Source: Acinetobacter celticus (GTDB lineage: Bacteria > Pseudomonadota > Gammaproteobacteria > Pseudomonadales > Moraxellaceae). From it: DNA of 64,000 nucleotides. A model generated the notes under the pieces. It was given only the letters and a program-made list of their open reading frames with translations. It was not told the DNA's origin and made no database searches. Of this stretch, positions 36,589 through 45,958 are shown one piece after another; position 1 is the stretch's first letter, and each line of letters begins with the position of its first letter. A program made the position numbers and the translations under genes. Where the stretch lies: contig NZ_MBDL01000001.1 in NCBI RefSeq assembly GCF_001707755.1, positions 619,471 through 683,470 of the forward strand, written 5' to 3'.

Positions 36589-36747
36589 ATGTTCCGTTGG
36601 GCCATTATATTTGCAGTCATCGCACTCATTGCGAGCTTATTTGGTTTTGGTGGTGTTGCAGGATTATCGAAAGATTTTGCGATTATTTTGCTGGTCATTG
36701 CCGCGATTCTTGCGCTTGTTGGTTTTCTATCGCGAGGGAAAGTATAG
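36589..36747 (+). CDS. DUF1328 (YtjA-type) small membrane protein
   Basis: A 52-residue protein with two membrane helices. [20 protein letters not shown] and a second helix, [17 protein letters not shown], are joined by a short loop containing GGVAGLSKD. This is the DUF1328/YtjA pattern. Three successive ATG codons are present; the third has GGAG seven bases upstream, the best spacing, and gives the usual family N-terminus MFRW. Members are small inner-membrane proteins often linked to stress, with no proven role. It is monocistronic with a perfect terminator downstream. Confidence 0.88.
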   Translation: MFRWAIIFAVIALIASLFGFGGVAGLSKDFAIILLVIAAILALVGFLSRGKV

Positions 36748-36783
36748 CTCTGCCTAAAATATTATTAAAAGCACTATGTATAA

Positions 36784-36810
36784 AAATAAGCGCCTTGATG
36801 GCGCTTATTT
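36784..36810. terminator. Bidirectional terminator between the DUF1328 gene and murJ
   Basis: Perfect 11-bp stem AAATAAGCGCC / GGCGCTTATTT with a five-base loop. Confidence 0.8.
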
Positions 36811-36829
36811 TATGGCGATTCGGTCTATA

Positions 36830-38371
36830 TTATGGCTTTAAATGACGAGGTCTAAAACCGACCGCCAGCAAAGTCATACTATAAGCAACAACGCCAACAA
36901 CACAAAACCCAATCACTTCGATCACACGAATCCACTGTGAAACATCGCCATTATACCAAGTCAGTGCATACCAAAGAGTGGCAATCATCACGATATTAGC
37001 GACTGCATATTGCAGACCCAGTCTTTTCCAATGTGCGCCAAAACGGAAAATATTACGTTTGTGCAAATAAAAGTACAGCATTCCTGCGTTGACTAAAGCC
37101 GAACCAGAAGAGGCCAGCGCCAATGCCATATGTTCTGCTTGCCAATCAATCAGCTTAAAGAAACCAATAAACACCACGTTTAAAATGGCATTGGCCGCAA
37201 CAGCCATTAAACCCACGCGTACAGGGGTTCTGGTGTCTTGCTGTGCATAAAAACCTGGGGCAAAAACTTTAATGAGCATAAATGAAATCACCCCTGCACT
37301 CATACATTGCAAAGCCAGCGCTGTCATTTGTGTATCTTGTAAGGTGAATTGACCACGCTGAAATAAGGCTTGAATAATTGGGGTTGATAACATAAATAAC
37401 GCAATACTGGCAGGAACGCCCACCAAAAGAATCACTTTGGCGGCCCAATCAATCATGCCACGGAATTTGGCTTGATCTTGTTCGGCATGACGGGCAGACA
37501 AAGACGGTAAAATCACCGTACCAATCGCGACACCAATCAATCCCAAAGGTAATTCGGTCATACGTTCTGCACTGTACAACCAAGAAACCGAACCATCTTG
37601 CATGAAGGATGCCCAAATGGTATTCAGCAATAAGTTAATTTGCGTGACTGAGACACCAAATAAAGCAGGCAACATCAATTTTAAAATGCGGTCGACGCCT
37701 TCGTGCTTAAAGTCGACTTTGGGTGGAATCAGCAGTTTTTTATGCCACAGTTCAGGAATCTGAATGGCCAACTGTAATGCACCGGCAATCAGTACAGCCC
37801 AACCCAATGCCATAATAGGCTCGGCCATATACGGCGTGAGCCATATCGCGCCTGCAATCATGGCCAAATTAAGTAACACAGGTGAAAATGCGGGTGTGGT
37901 AAATGAGCCATAACTGTTTAATACACTACTGGCAAAGGCCGTCAGTGACATAAATAATAAATAAGGAATGGTCAGACGGAACATGTCTGCGGCCAATGTA
38001 AATTTTTCTGGGTCTTCATGGAAACCCGGCGCATAGATATAAATAATGGCGGGAGCAGCCACCATCGCAATAAAAGTTAAGCCACTCATGAACGTTGCTA
38101 AACAGCCAAATACCCGACTAATCAGAATTTGCACTTCTGCATGGGTACGCGTCGTTTTATATTCCGTTAAAACCGGAATAAAGGCCTGAGAGAATGCACC
38201 TTCTGCAAACAGTCGCCTGAAAAAGTTAGGAATACGAAAAGCCACCACGAAGGTATCGAAGTCTTTCCCTGCACCAAATACATTTAGTAGCACAATATCT
38301 CGGACTAAACCCAAGACCCGTGACAGCATGGTCATTGCACTGACAATGACTGTCGATCGCCAAAGCGCCAT
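36830..38371 (-). CDS. murJ: Lipid II flippase MurJ (MviN)
   Basis: Moves lipid II across the inner membrane for peptidoglycan synthesis. It is 513 residues with about 14 membrane helices. The conserved N-terminus is STVIVSAMTMLSRVLGLVRDIVLLNVFGAG, followed by FRIPNFFRRLFAEGAFSQAFIPVLTEY (the conserved Arg/Glu loop of MurJ), PLGLIGVAIGTVILPSLSARHAE and LFQRGQFTLQDT. The start is the ATG with AGGTG six bases upstream. A GTG three codons earlier overlaps that site. ampD, next on the same strand, fits a cell-wall theme. Confidence 0.95.
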   Translation of the reverse strand: MALWRSTVIVSAMTMLSRVLGLVRDIVLLNVFGAGKDFDTFVVAFRIPNFFRRLFAEGAFSQAFIPVLTEYKTTRTHAEVQILISRVFGCLATFMSGLTFIAMVAAPAIIYIYAPGFHEDPEKFTLAADMFRLTIPYLLFMSLTAFASSVLNSYGSFTTPAFSPVLLNLAMIAGAIWLTPYMAEPIMALGWAVLIAGALQLAIQIPELWHKKLLIPPKVDFKHEGVDRILKLMLPALFGVSVTQINLLLNTIWASFMQDGSVSWLYSAERMTELPLGLIGVAIGTVILPSLSARHAEQDQAKFRGMIDWAAKVILLVGVPASIALFMLSTPIIQALFQRGQFTLQDTQMTALALQCMSAGVISFMLIKVFAPGFYAQQDTRTPVRVGLMAVAANAILNVVFIGFFKLIDWQAEHMALALASSGSALVNAGMLYFYLHKRNIFRFGAHWKRLGLQYAVANIVMIATLWYALTWYNGDVSQWIRVIEVIGFCVVGVVAYSMTLLAVGFRPRHLKP

Positions 38372-38457
38372 CGTATTCACCTAATGTTTAAATTGTGGCT
38401 ATTGTAATGAAACTCGATCTGAATTTTCATTGGTTAATTGAGTGCTATTGAGTTTAT

Positions 38458-39030
38458 TTATTTGTTTTTAAAATGATGTAATTGTTGCCTAAACTTCACC
38501 CAATCAAAGTATGGGCCGGGGTCGGTCTTACGCCCTGGTGCAATGTCTGAATGTCCTGCAAGATGCTGCTGAATTTGAGGATAAGTCTGCTGTAGACAAG
38601 CCGTGACTTCGCTCAGCGCCATATACTGAACCTCTTCAAAGGGCAAATCATCACTGCCTTCAAGTTCAATTCCAATGGAATAATCATTACATTCTTTTTG
38701 TCCAAGATACGTTGAGCGACCTGCATGCCATGCACGATTTTTGAAGTTGACGAACTGTAATACTTCGCCTGTCCTTAAAATGAGCAAATGAGTAGAGACT
38801 TGCATGCCTTCAATGGTTTGAAAATAAGGATGTACCGACCAATCTAACTGATTTTGAAAAAATTGCTCAATATAACCTCCACCAAATTGTGAGGGTGGCA
38901 AACTAATATTGTGAACCACAATTAACTGAATTTCAGTGTGTTCAGGACGCTGATTATAATTGGGCGATGACATTTGGCGTGCGCCGATCAACGTTCCGTC
39001 ATGAACCTGAAATTTCACAGTGTGTGGCAT
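38458..39030 (-). CDS. ampD: 1,6-anhydro-N-acetylmuramyl-L-alanine amidase
   Basis: Cytoplasmic zinc amidase that removes the peptide from anhydro-muropeptides during wall recycling, keeping AmpR-type inducers low. It is 190 residues. LIVVHNISLPPSQFGGGYIEQFF supplies the first zinc His. GRSTYLGQKECNDYSIGIELEGSDD is the conserved core. GHSDIAPGRKTDPGPYFDW carries the second His, the catalytic Lys and the zinc Asp. No signal peptide is present, consistent with AmpD rather than AmiD/AmpDh. Its start is preceded by AGGA. mupP, the next recycling enzyme, lies 5 kb away. Confidence 0.95.
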   Translation of the reverse strand: MPHTVKFQVHDGTLIGARQMSSPNYNQRPEHTEIQLIVVHNISLPPSQFGGGYIEQFFQNQLDWSVHPYFQTIEGMQVSTHLLILRTGEVLQFVNFKNRAWHAGRSTYLGQKECNDYSIGIELEGSDDLPFEEVQYMALSEVTACLQQTYPQIQQHLAGHSDIAPGRKTDPGPYFDWVKFRQQLHHFKNK

Positions 39031-39212
39031 GCTTAAATCCTAATTTTTTATGTCATTTTGCCAATAGGCAACCCAATATTGCTTGCCATGCTAAAACTTT
39101 CCCTGATAAATCTCAATTCGCCTTATGTTGCTGTATGAAAAATGGCTCATTTTTCAGGAACAATGTTAATATAATGCGCAAATTTCTTTGGGTTAAAAAA
39201 GACGGAATTTTT

Positions 39213-40061
39213 ATGAGCATACCGCAATCTTTGCTTGAACAATCCATCCAAATCAACATTCAACAAGCCTTACAAGAAGATATAGGCGAAGGTGATATCA
39301 CCGCGCTACTTACACCTGAACATGAACAAGCCACGGCCAGCATTATTAGCCGCGATGATATGGTGTTGGCCGGTCAGCCTTGGGTGAATGCCCTGATTCA
39401 ATCGTATGATGCGTCTGTGCAAGTCACTTGGTTAAAAAGTGATGGCGACCGTGTTGCACCCAATGAAGTATTTTTAAAATTATCTGGTTCTGCACGTAGC
39501 TTGCTGACGGTAGAACGCCCTGCCCTTAATTTTGTACAAACCTTGTCTGCTGTTGCCACCAAAACCGCTGAATACGTTAAACAACTAGATGGTTTACACA
39601 CCCAATTATTAGACACGCGTAAAACCTTACCCGGTCTGCGTATTGCACAAAAATATGCCGTAGCCATCGGTGGCGGTCAAAATCACCGTTTGGGCCTATT
39701 TGATGCCTTTTTAATTAAAGAAAATCACATTATGGCGGCAGGTGGCATTCCTCAGGCTATTACCCAAGCCCGCCATATTGCACCGGGTAAATTGGTTGAA
39801 GTTGAAGTTGAAACTTGGGATGAACTGAATCAGGCGCTCGAGGCTAAAGCAGATATTGTCATGTTAGATAATTTTAGCCAACAAGACATGATTGATGCCG
39901 TCAAGCATGTTGCAGGCCGTTGTAAACTTGAAGCCTCTGGCAACATTACTATTGAAAACTTACGTGAAGTGGCAACCACAGGGGTCGATTACATCTCAAT
40001 GGGTGTCCTCACCAAAGATGTGAAAGCCGTGGATTTATCCATGCGATTTAATGCTGAATAA
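39213..40061 (+). CDS. nadC: Nicotinate-nucleotide pyrophosphorylase (quinolinate phosphoribosyltransferase)
   Basis: Makes nicotinate mononucleotide from quinolinate and PRPP in de novo NAD synthesis. It is 282 residues. ALQEDIGEGDITALLTPE near the start, VERPALNFVQTLSAVATKTAEYV, DTRKTLPGLRIAQKYAVAIGGGQNHRLGLFDAFLIKENHI (residues about 138-178, phosphate and substrate binding) and EASGNITIENLREVATTGVDYISMG near the end are all intact. I chose the internal ATG after GGAATTTTT because family members start there. A longer open frame reaches back into ampD on the other strand and has no support. A shared terminator follows. Confidence 0.96.
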   Translation: MSIPQSLLEQSIQINIQQALQEDIGEGDITALLTPEHEQATASIISRDDMVLAGQPWVNALIQSYDASVQVTWLKSDGDRVAPNEVFLKLSGSARSLLTVERPALNFVQTLSAVATKTAEYVKQLDGLHTQLLDTRKTLPGLRIAQKYAVAIGGGQNHRLGLFDAFLIKENHIMAAGGIPQAITQARHIAPGKLVEVEVETWDELNQALEAKADIVMLDNFSQQDMIDAVKHVAGRCKLEASGNITIENLREVATTGVDYISMGVLTKDVKAVDLSMRFNAE

Positions 40062-40074
40062 TATTAGACCACAT

Positions 40075-40104
40075 AAAAAAACGCACCCATAGGTGCGTTT
40101 TTTT
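40075..40104. terminator. Bidirectional terminator between nadC and rph
   Basis: AAAAAAACGCACC / GGTGCGTTTTTTT stem between convergent genes. Confidence 0.88.
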
Positions 40105-40119
40105 ATGCAAGCCGTAGTT

Positions 40120-40836
40120 TTACCAACCTAACGCTTCTTGTTGCTTTTTAATGAGCTCTTGAATGCCTTTTTCTGCCAACTCAAGCATTTCATTGCATTG
40201 TGTGCGGGTAAAAGGTTTCTCTTCAGCTGTGCCTTGAATTTCAATGAATTCGCCTGCTTGGGTCATCACCACGTTCAAATCTGTTTGGCAGCTTGAATCT
40301 TCTTCATAGCAAAGATCTAGTAATGCTTCATCTTGGTACATACCCACAGAAATAGCCGCTACTAAACCTTTTAATGGATCCTGCTTAATTTTCTTCTTTT
40401 CAAGCAACACATTCATTGCATCAATCAGTGCCACCGCAGCGCCAGTAATGGCTGCTGTACGTGTCCCGCCATCGGCCTGAATCACATCACAGTCAATGGT
40501 AATGGTGTTTTCACCTAATTTTTTTAAATCAACCATGGCACGTAAGCTACGACCAATCAAACGTTGAATTTCTTGTGTACGACCACTTTGTTTACCACGT
40601 GCCGCTTCACGGTCACTGCGGGTATGGGTTGAACGTGGCAACATACCGTATTCTGCTGTTACCCAGCCTTGGCCCTTTCCTTTCAAAAAGCGTGGAACTG
40701 AGTTATCAATACTGGCGGTGCAAAGAACTTTTGTATGACCAAATTCAACCAATACTGAACCTTCCGCATAACGCGTGTAATTGCGGGTGATTTTAACGTC
40801 ACGTAATTGATCTAAAGTTCGTTGGTCGATACGCAT
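40120..40836 (-). CDS. rph: Ribonuclease PH
   Basis: Phosphate-dependent 3' exonuclease that trims tRNA precursors. It is 238 residues, full length. [42 protein letters not shown] leads into [24 protein letters not shown] with the phosphate-binding Arg. [22 protein letters not shown] contains the catalytic Asp pair. It is monocistronic, with about 200 bases upstream that presumably hold its promoter and that of the divergent FabR-like regulator. Confidence 0.97.
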   Translation of the reverse strand: MRIDQRTLDQLRDVKITRNYTRYAEGSVLVEFGHTKVLCTASIDNSVPRFLKGKGQGWVTAEYGMLPRSTHTRSDREAARGKQSGRTQEIQRLIGRSLRAMVDLKKLGENTITIDCDVIQADGGTRTAAITGAAVALIDAMNVLLEKKKIKQDPLKGLVAAISVGMYQDEALLDLCYEEDSSCQTDLNVVMTQAGEFIEIQGTAEEKPFTRTQCNEMLELAEKGIQELIKKQQEALGW

Positions 40837-41043
40837 AGCGAGTCCTTATTCTGACAGAAATTTATTGCGCACAAGTATAACAGATGACACCTCTAAGCGT
40901 GCTCAAGCATTTACGCATTTCAACATCATCCTGCCCAATCATGACGTAAAAAATCTGCGCTCTGGTCGAATCTCACTGACGGAGCATCGTTTCAAGGTTG
41001 TTTTTTTGCTAGACTCATTTGAATTGGCTTTTAGGGAAAAAGC

Positions 41044-41727
41044 ATGTCCATACGCGATGAACGCAAGCAACAAAGTAGACAAGCTTTATTAGATGCGACG
41101 CTCACGCTTAGTATGTCTGGGCGGGCGTTCAGTAGTATGAGTTTGCGGGAAATAGCCCGCCATGTTGGACTGGTACCCGCTGCGTTTTATCGTCATTTTT
41201 CTGACATGCATCAACTTGGCCTAGAACTGGTCGATCAAACTGCCTTACATTTAAAAGGTGTATTGCATCAATTGGGCCATGCTTACCTATATCTGCCCAA
41301 TACCAAAATAAAAATCAGTTTAGATTTATTCTTTCAAGCGGTCGAACATTATCCTGAACCTTGGATTTTTTTGATTTCAGAACGTTGGGGCGGTTCACCT
41401 CTACTTCGCCAAGCCATTGACCGTGAAATAAGTTTTTTAATTCATGACCTCGCCAACGAGCTACATCAGATCGAAACCATGCAACACCTACACAGGCCAC
41501 AAGACCTTTTGGTTTTATCGCAAATGCTAATTCATTTAGCGCTGGATTGGGCCATGGGCTGGATTGAAATTCGTCGTCGTTTTGAACCTCATTTGCAAGC
41601 AGAACAGCAAGCACGATTTAAGGCTCAAAGCCTAACGCAAGTACAGTTGCTGTTTCATGGTATTTTCCATTGGAATCCAGCAGATCATCACGCGGTATTG
41701 CTTGCACCCGATATGGGACAAGCCTAA
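41044..41727 (+). CDS. TetR-family regulator, FabR-like
   Basis: A 227-residue TetR-type repressor. The N-terminal helix-turn-helix (residues about 10-55) is RQALLDATLTLSMSGRAFSSMSLREIARHVGLVPAAFYRHFSDMHQLGLELVDQ, very close to the FabR DNA-binding domain (SFSSLSLREVAREAGI..SFYRHF). FabR represses unsaturated fatty-acid genes in enterobacteria. The C-terminal domain also resembles FabR (LISERWGGSPLLRQAIDREISFLIHDLANEL). No fatty-acid gene adjoins it here, so the target is inferred only from the family. A terminator follows. Confidence 0.82.
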   Translation: MSIRDERKQQSRQALLDATLTLSMSGRAFSSMSLREIARHVGLVPAAFYRHFSDMHQLGLELVDQTALHLKGVLHQLGHAYLYLPNTKIKISLDLFFQAVEHYPEPWIFLISERWGGSPLLRQAIDREISFLIHDLANELHQIETMQHLHRPQDLLVLSQMLIHLALDWAMGWIEIRRRFEPHLQAEQQARFKAQSLTQVQLLFHGIFHWNPADHHAVLLAPDMGQA

Positions 41728-41755
41728 AAAAACCCACATTCAATGTAGGTTTTTA
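41726..41755 (+). terminator. Terminator after the FabR-like gene
   Basis: Stem ACCCACATT / AATGTAGGT with one mismatch, flanked by A and T runs. It probably serves dsbA from the other side as well. Confidence 0.7.
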
Positions 41756-41785
41756 AAAATGATCAATAATGCATTTGAGCTTAAC

Positions 41786-42403
41786 TTATTTGGCGTTGCG
41801 TTCTTGTTCTACCAAATAATTTAATACTGCCGTCACTTTGGCATCTTCACCTTGAATAATATATTTACCATTCACGGTTACCGCTGGCACGCCTGTCAAT
41901 TGGTAACGCTTTGCTAAATCTTGCGCTTGCGCAATTTTAGACGTGATTGGGAAAGACTTATAAGTACTGTTGAATTTTGCTTCTGGAATACCAAATTGCG
42001 TAAAGAATTTAGCAAAAGCCGCCTGATCTAAAATATTTTTACCATTGGCGTGAATGTCATGGAACAAAGTCATATGTGTTTTTTGACGTACACCTAAAGC
42101 TTCAGACACATAATAGGCACGTGCACCCTGTTCCCATAATGGATTCATGGCCGCTGGTGTACGGACAAAACGGACATCTTTTGGCATTTGCTTTAACCAA
42201 GCCTGCATATGCGGTTCTAAAGTAAAGCAATGTGGGCAGCCGTACCAAAAGAACTCACGCACTTCAATTTTACCAGGCTTTTCAACAGCAACAGGATTCG
42301 GAATAACGGTATAGTCTTTGCCTGCAACAAATTGTGCAGCCATTGCACTACCTGAAAAAGCGAAAAGAGCAGCAACAGCACTGCTGAAAAGGAATTTTTT
42401 CAT
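41786..42403 (-). CDS. dsbA: Thiol:disulfide oxidoreductase DsbA
   Basis: Periplasmic oxidant that forms disulfides in secreted proteins. It is 205 residues with a signal peptide (1-22, SGSAMAA). The active site is CPHC (residues 56-59, FFWYGCPHCFTLEPH), and a cis-Pro loop, YQLTGVPAVTVNGKY, lies near residue 170. The start is the ATG with AGGAC about nine bases upstream; an upstream in-frame ATG would put extra residues before the signal peptide. DsbB, its quinone-linked partner, is at about 10 kb. It is divergent from ubiG. Confidence 0.95.
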   Translation of the reverse strand: MKKFLFSSAVAALFAFSGSAMAAQFVAGKDYTVIPNPVAVEKPGKIEVREFFWYGCPHCFTLEPHMQAWLKQMPKDVRFVRTPAAMNPLWEQGARAYYVSEALGVRQKTHMTLFHDIHANGKNILDQAAFAKFFTQFGIPEAKFNSTYKSFPITSKIAQAQDLAKRYQLTGVPAVTVNGKYIIQGEDAKVTAVLNYLVEQERNAK

Positions 42404-42585
42404 GAAGCTTATAGTCCTATAAATCATTATGATGAGCTTATGACAACACTATAAATCAAATCTACAAAATTTCGTTTTCATTCTGTGAACTTTTTTACAG
42501 CTTTTATCGCTTTTTCTAGAATAACCGCTACACTAAGCCCCGATAGACCTTCTTAAATATAATGACTTAACTTGAGGTGACTCTG

Positions 42586-43302
42586 ATGTCTCAATTGAAT
42601 GTTGACCCGCAAGAAATTGCCAAATTTGAAGCATTTGCAGCGATCTGGTGGGACCAGCATTCTGAGTTCCGCCCATTGCATATGATTAATCCACTACGCT
42701 TAAACTGGATTGATGAACATGCAGGGGGAATCAGTGGTAAAAAAGTGCTAGATGTCGGTTGTGGTGGCGGTATTTTGGCAGAAAGTATGGCACGCCGTGG
42801 CGCAGACGTACTGGGGATTGACATGGGCCTAGCGCCATTAAATGTTGCTCGTCTGCATGCTGAACAAGAAAATGTACACAATATTGAATACCGTCAAATT
42901 CCAGTCGAACAATTGGCCGAAGAGCAAGCAGGACAATATGATGTGGTCACTTGCATGGAAATGCTTGAACACGTACCAGATCCTGCCTCTATTGTTCAAG
43001 CTTGCCAAAAACTGGTTAAACCGGGGGGTCATGTATTTTTCTCGACCATCAACCGCAATCCTAAAGCCTATTTATTTGCCATTATTGGGGCTGAATACGT
43101 GCTACGCATGTTAGCCAAAGGCACCCACGATTATCAAAAATTCATTAAACCCTCTGAATTGGCACAAGACATTCGCTCAGCGAATTTAAGCCTAAAAGAC
43201 ATGACCGGCCTACACTACAATCCATTAACCAAACGCTATTGGTTGGCCCCAAATGTTGATGTCAATTACATGGTCCATACGGTGAATGAAGGTACCAAAT
43301 GA
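42586..43302 (+). CDS. ubiG: Ubiquinone biosynthesis O-methyltransferase
   Basis: SAM-dependent enzyme that carries out both O-methylations of ubiquinone synthesis. It is 238 residues. The N-terminus [33 protein letters not shown] is diagnostic of UbiG. SAM motif I is [26 protein letters not shown], followed by [15 protein letters not shown] and [18 protein letters not shown]. The start is the ATG six bases after AGGTG; a GTG three codons earlier is part of that site. It overlaps mupP by four bases and begins the operon ubiG-mupP-yciK, conserved with Pseudomonas. Confidence 0.97.
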   Translation: MSQLNVDPQEIAKFEAFAAIWWDQHSEFRPLHMINPLRLNWIDEHAGGISGKKVLDVGCGGGILAESMARRGADVLGIDMGLAPLNVARLHAEQENVHNIEYRQIPVEQLAEEQAGQYDVVTCMEMLEHVPDPASIVQACQKLVKPGGHVFFSTINRNPKAYLFAIIGAEYVLRMLAKGTHDYQKFIKPSELAQDIRSANLSLKDMTGLHYNPLTKRYWLAPNVDVNYMVHTVNEGTK

Positions 43303-43997
43303 AAGCCATTCTCTTTGATTTAGATGGTACTTTAATTGACACTGCTGCAGATTTTATTCGTATTCTACAAGACATGTGTCGTGAAAAAGGCTGTGCGATT
43401 GTCGATGCCGACCTAATTCGTACCCAAGTGTCTGAGGGTGCGCGTGCTATGGTCAAATTGGTTTATCCAGAACTGGATGTTGAAGACCCAATATTTCTTG
43501 CCCATCGCCAACGTTTTTTAGACGTATATGGGGCGAATATTGCTGTCGATACAGACCTATTTGATGGCATGTATCCCCTATTAGAAGAACTCGAAAGCCA
43601 ACAGATTCCTTGGGGCATTGTGACCAATAAACCGCGTTGGTTAAGTGAATCATTACTCAATGCTTTAAATTTAACTGAACGCTGTGCGGTATTAGTCTGT
43701 CCAGAAGATGTCAGCAAAACTAAGCCAGACCCAGAACCTATGTATTTGGCTGCCAAAAATATCAGTATTGATGTGCAAGACTGCATTTATGTCGGCGACC
43801 ATCCACGTGATATTGATGCGGGTCGTGATGCACAGATGTACACCATATTGGCCGCTTATGGTTATTTACCGCTCCAGTACAAAGATGACTTAACAGCATG
43901 GCACGCAGATTGTATAGTGAACACTGTGTCCGAATTACATCAAGTGCTTCGACAATTGGTTATCGTACCGAAAACAATCGATATACTATCTTCATAA
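43299..43997 (+). CDS. mupP: HAD phosphatase MupP (N-acetylmuramate 6-phosphate phosphatase)
   Basis: A 232-residue HAD hydrolase. Motif I is [15 protein letters not shown] (nucleophile Asp9). The motif II Thr is in [10 protein letters not shown], the motif III Lys is in [15 protein letters not shown], and motif IV is [15 protein letters not shown]. By sequence it would be called phosphoglycolate phosphatase. In Pseudomonas, however, the gene between ubiG and yciK is mupP, which removes phosphate from MurNAc-6-P for recycling into UDP-MurNAc. The same gene order here makes MupP the more likely role; gph remains the alternative. Translation is coupled to ubiG by a four-base overlap. Confidence 0.8.
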   Translation: MKAILFDLDGTLIDTAADFIRILQDMCREKGCAIVDADLIRTQVSEGARAMVKLVYPELDVEDPIFLAHRQRFLDVYGANIAVDTDLFDGMYPLLEELESQQIPWGIVTNKPRWLSESLLNALNLTERCAVLVCPEDVSKTKPDPEPMYLAAKNISIDVQDCIYVGDHPRDIDAGRDAQMYTILAAYGYLPLQYKDDLTAWHADCIVNTVSELHQVLRQLVIVPKTIDILSS

Positions 43998-44033
43998 CAA
44001 AATTAAAAACACAATAAAACGAGGAGGTCTGCT

Positions 44034-44780
44034 ATGAAATATTCAGAATATCAACCTCGCCCCGATCTGTTAAAAGATCGTATTATCCTGATTACAGGTG
44101 CGGGCGATGGTATTGGTCGTGCGGCAGCACTCAGTTATGCACTTCATGGTGCAACCGTGGTTCTGCATGGGCGCGCCCTGAACAAACTGGAAGTCATTTA
44201 TGATGAAATTGAAAGTTTGGGCGCACCACAACCGGCTATTTTACCGTTGCAATTGTCCAGTGCTTCTCCTCGAGACTACGAATTATTAGTCGATACGCTA
44301 GAACGCCAGTTTGGCCGTTTAGATGGTATTTTACATAATGCGGGTATTTTGGGTGAACGGACAGAATTGGCACACTATCCTGTCGATGTTTGGGACGATG
44401 TGATGGCCGTGAACCTACGCGCCCCATTTATCTTGACACAGGAACTGCTCCCACTGTTGCAAAAGTCAGAAAATGCTTCTGTGGTTTTTGCCAGCTCTGG
44501 TGTAGGGCGTGAGGCCCGTGAACGTTGGGGCGCATATTCAGTTTCTAAAATAGCCATTGAAGCCGTCAGCACTTTATTTGCCAAAGAAAATACGCATCCA
44601 AATATTCGTTTCAACTGCATTAACCCTGGTGCAACTCGTACGGCTATGCGTGCGAAAGCCTATCCAGATGAAGATCCGAAAATTTTAGCGACACCTGAAC
44701 AGATTATGCCTGCCTATTTATATTTAATGGGTGATGACAGTCTACAGATGAATGGCCAAAGCATTGATGCACAAGACTAA
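44034..44780 (+). CDS. YciK-type short-chain dehydrogenase
   Basis: A 248-residue SDR oxidoreductase. The cofactor-binding motif is ILITGAGDGIGRAAALSYALHGATVVLHGR (TGxxxGxG, residues about 20-30). ILHNAGILGER is the NAG motif. The catalytic Ser-Tyr-Lys is seen in VVFASSGVGREARERWGAYSVSKIAIE (YxxxK about 160). The N-terminus YSEYQPRPDLLKDRIILITGAG is typical of YciK. The arginine after the first Gly-rich turn suggests NADP. Substrate unknown. It has a strong GAGGAGG ribosome site and closes the ubiG operon with a terminator. Confidence 0.9.
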   Translation: MKYSEYQPRPDLLKDRIILITGAGDGIGRAAALSYALHGATVVLHGRALNKLEVIYDEIESLGAPQPAILPLQLSSASPRDYELLVDTLERQFGRLDGILHNAGILGERTELAHYPVDVWDDVMAVNLRAPFILTQELLPLLQKSENASVVFASSGVGREARERWGAYSVSKIAIEAVSTLFAKENTHPNIRFNCINPGATRTAMRAKAYPDEDPKILATPEQIMPAYLYLMGDDSLQMNGQSIDAQD

Positions 44781-44797
44781 TGCTCAATAAAATAGAA

Positions 44798-44824
44798 GAG
44801 GAAGCATTATGCTTCCTTTTTTTA
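44798..44824 (+). terminator. Terminator of the ubiG-mupP-yciK operon
   Basis: GGAAGCAT / ATGCTTCC stem followed by seven T. Confidence 0.85.
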
Positions 44825-44925
44825 TTTCGCCCTTAACCGTATGACCACGCCCATCAAAGTCTGCTTGTTTTTCTGCCCAATATACGGATACTTAAGCGGC
44901 AATCTTTTTGAGTGTTGAAAAATTG

Positions 44926-45345
44926 ATGTCGGACTTAAATAATATTACCGTTACCCCTACTGAAGACGGCATGATTACCTTGCTGATTGATGGTCAGCCA
45001 TTGTCAGAAAAATATGGTATGAAGTTTGACCCTAGCATTGCCGATGATTTAAAAGCATTGCAAGTCGGACAAAATGTGAAGTTATTTGAACAATTTGTGT
45101 TTTCACATAGTGATTTGAACTTTGAGCATGCCTATAGCTATACCTTGGTTATTATCAAAGAAAATGACCGCTACAAAGCCGGCAAAAATTTTGTATATAA
45201 AATTACTGCATCGGGCCAACCAGCTATTGAGCACGTCATTACCAAACAAGGTGTAGCAATGTCGGCAACCGATGTCCATGAATTTATTCAGGCACATCTT
45301 AGTAAAGCATTAACCGACTATACCGATTTAAATTACGCCTATTAA
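44926..45345 (+). CDS. Hypothetical protein (139 residues)
   Basis: I do not recognise the family. It is a soluble, mixed alpha/beta protein. MSDLNNITVTPTEDGMITLLIDGQPLSEKYGMKFDPSIADDL is followed by strands around FVFSHSDLNFEHAYSYTLVIIKEND and a final helix VHEFIQAHLSKALTDYTDLNYAY. No signal peptide, membrane segment or metal motif is visible. The ATG was chosen over an upstream TTG six codons earlier, though neither has a good ribosome site. Codon use looks like its neighbours, and a terminator follows, so the gene is probably real. Confidence 0.65.
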   Translation: MSDLNNITVTPTEDGMITLLIDGQPLSEKYGMKFDPSIADDLKALQVGQNVKLFEQFVFSHSDLNFEHAYSYTLVIIKENDRYKAGKNFVYKITASGQPAIEHVITKQGVAMSATDVHEFIQAHLSKALTDYTDLNYAY

Positions 45346-45362
45346 TTCTTATCTGTTGTGTG

Positions 45363-45391
45363 AAAAGGCTTATATTAATAGGCCTTTTTTT
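45363..45391 (+). terminator. Terminator after the 139-residue hypothetical gene
   Basis: AAAAGGC...GCCTTTT hairpin with an AT-rich upper stem, ending in T-run. Confidence 0.75.
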
Positions 45392-45526
45392 CGTACAAAT
45401 AAAAAATGCTCAAACCATATGATCGTATTTTTAAATCATAATAATAAATATATTCGGTTTTTGAGATTAATGTTTTAGGTTTATGCTTTGTCACATAACC
45501 CAATCTCTCGTTGAAAGAGGCTCAAA

Positions 45527-45682
45527 ATGGCAGATCAAAAACGTAAAATTGAAACGATTCACTCCATTCAATCATTACAACTCACTGAAAATTTAATTCA
45601 TGCCCTAGAAAATGTAGAAGAAGCCGAATCTATTGTAGTAGCGATTCATTCACTACAAAAACTTACACAACACTGGAATTAA
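45527..45682 (+). CDS. Small hypothetical protein (51 residues)
   Basis: A short gene. It opens with MADQKRKIETIHSIQSLQLTENL, mostly helical, and has an acidic middle (ENVEEAESIVVAIHSL). It has an AGAGG ribosome site six bases before the ATG and a clear terminator about 25 bases after the stop, which supports a real transcript. No signal peptide or membrane segment. The helix-turn-helix-like amphipathic pattern suggests a small helical hairpin. Function unknown. Confidence 0.65.
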   Translation: MADQKRKIETIHSIQSLQLTENLIHALENVEEAESIVVAIHSLQKLTQHWN

Positions 45683-45708
45683 TACCCAATGATCATGTTA
45701 TTTTTCCT

Positions 45709-45737
45709 AAAATAAGCCTAACGATTGGGCTTATTTT
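45709..45737 (+). terminator. Terminator of the 51-residue gene
   Basis: AAAATAAGCC / GGCTTATTTT ten-base-pair stem (last pairs AU) in the gap after the small gene. Confidence 0.8.
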
Positions 45738-45958
45738 GTTTTCAGCATGTGCACAAATTTGCTATGCTTTTAGCGCGGACTCTTCTTGTTCAGAATAAAA
45801 AAGAGCAAGTAATATTTTTCGAAGCACTGAAAATATTGCATAATATCCGCAATATCTACACTTTATTTAAAAAATAAACAATTATTCTTCACAGTTTCTC
45901 TGCATTTTTTGCGTACAGTAGCTGTATTGAAAATGAAATGTTTTGATGAGGGTTGAAC

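Noticed and set aside
36576..36845. 89-residue open frame over the DUF1328 gene
   Set aside because: It is a shifted shadow; the DUF1328 frame has the ribosome site and family motifs.
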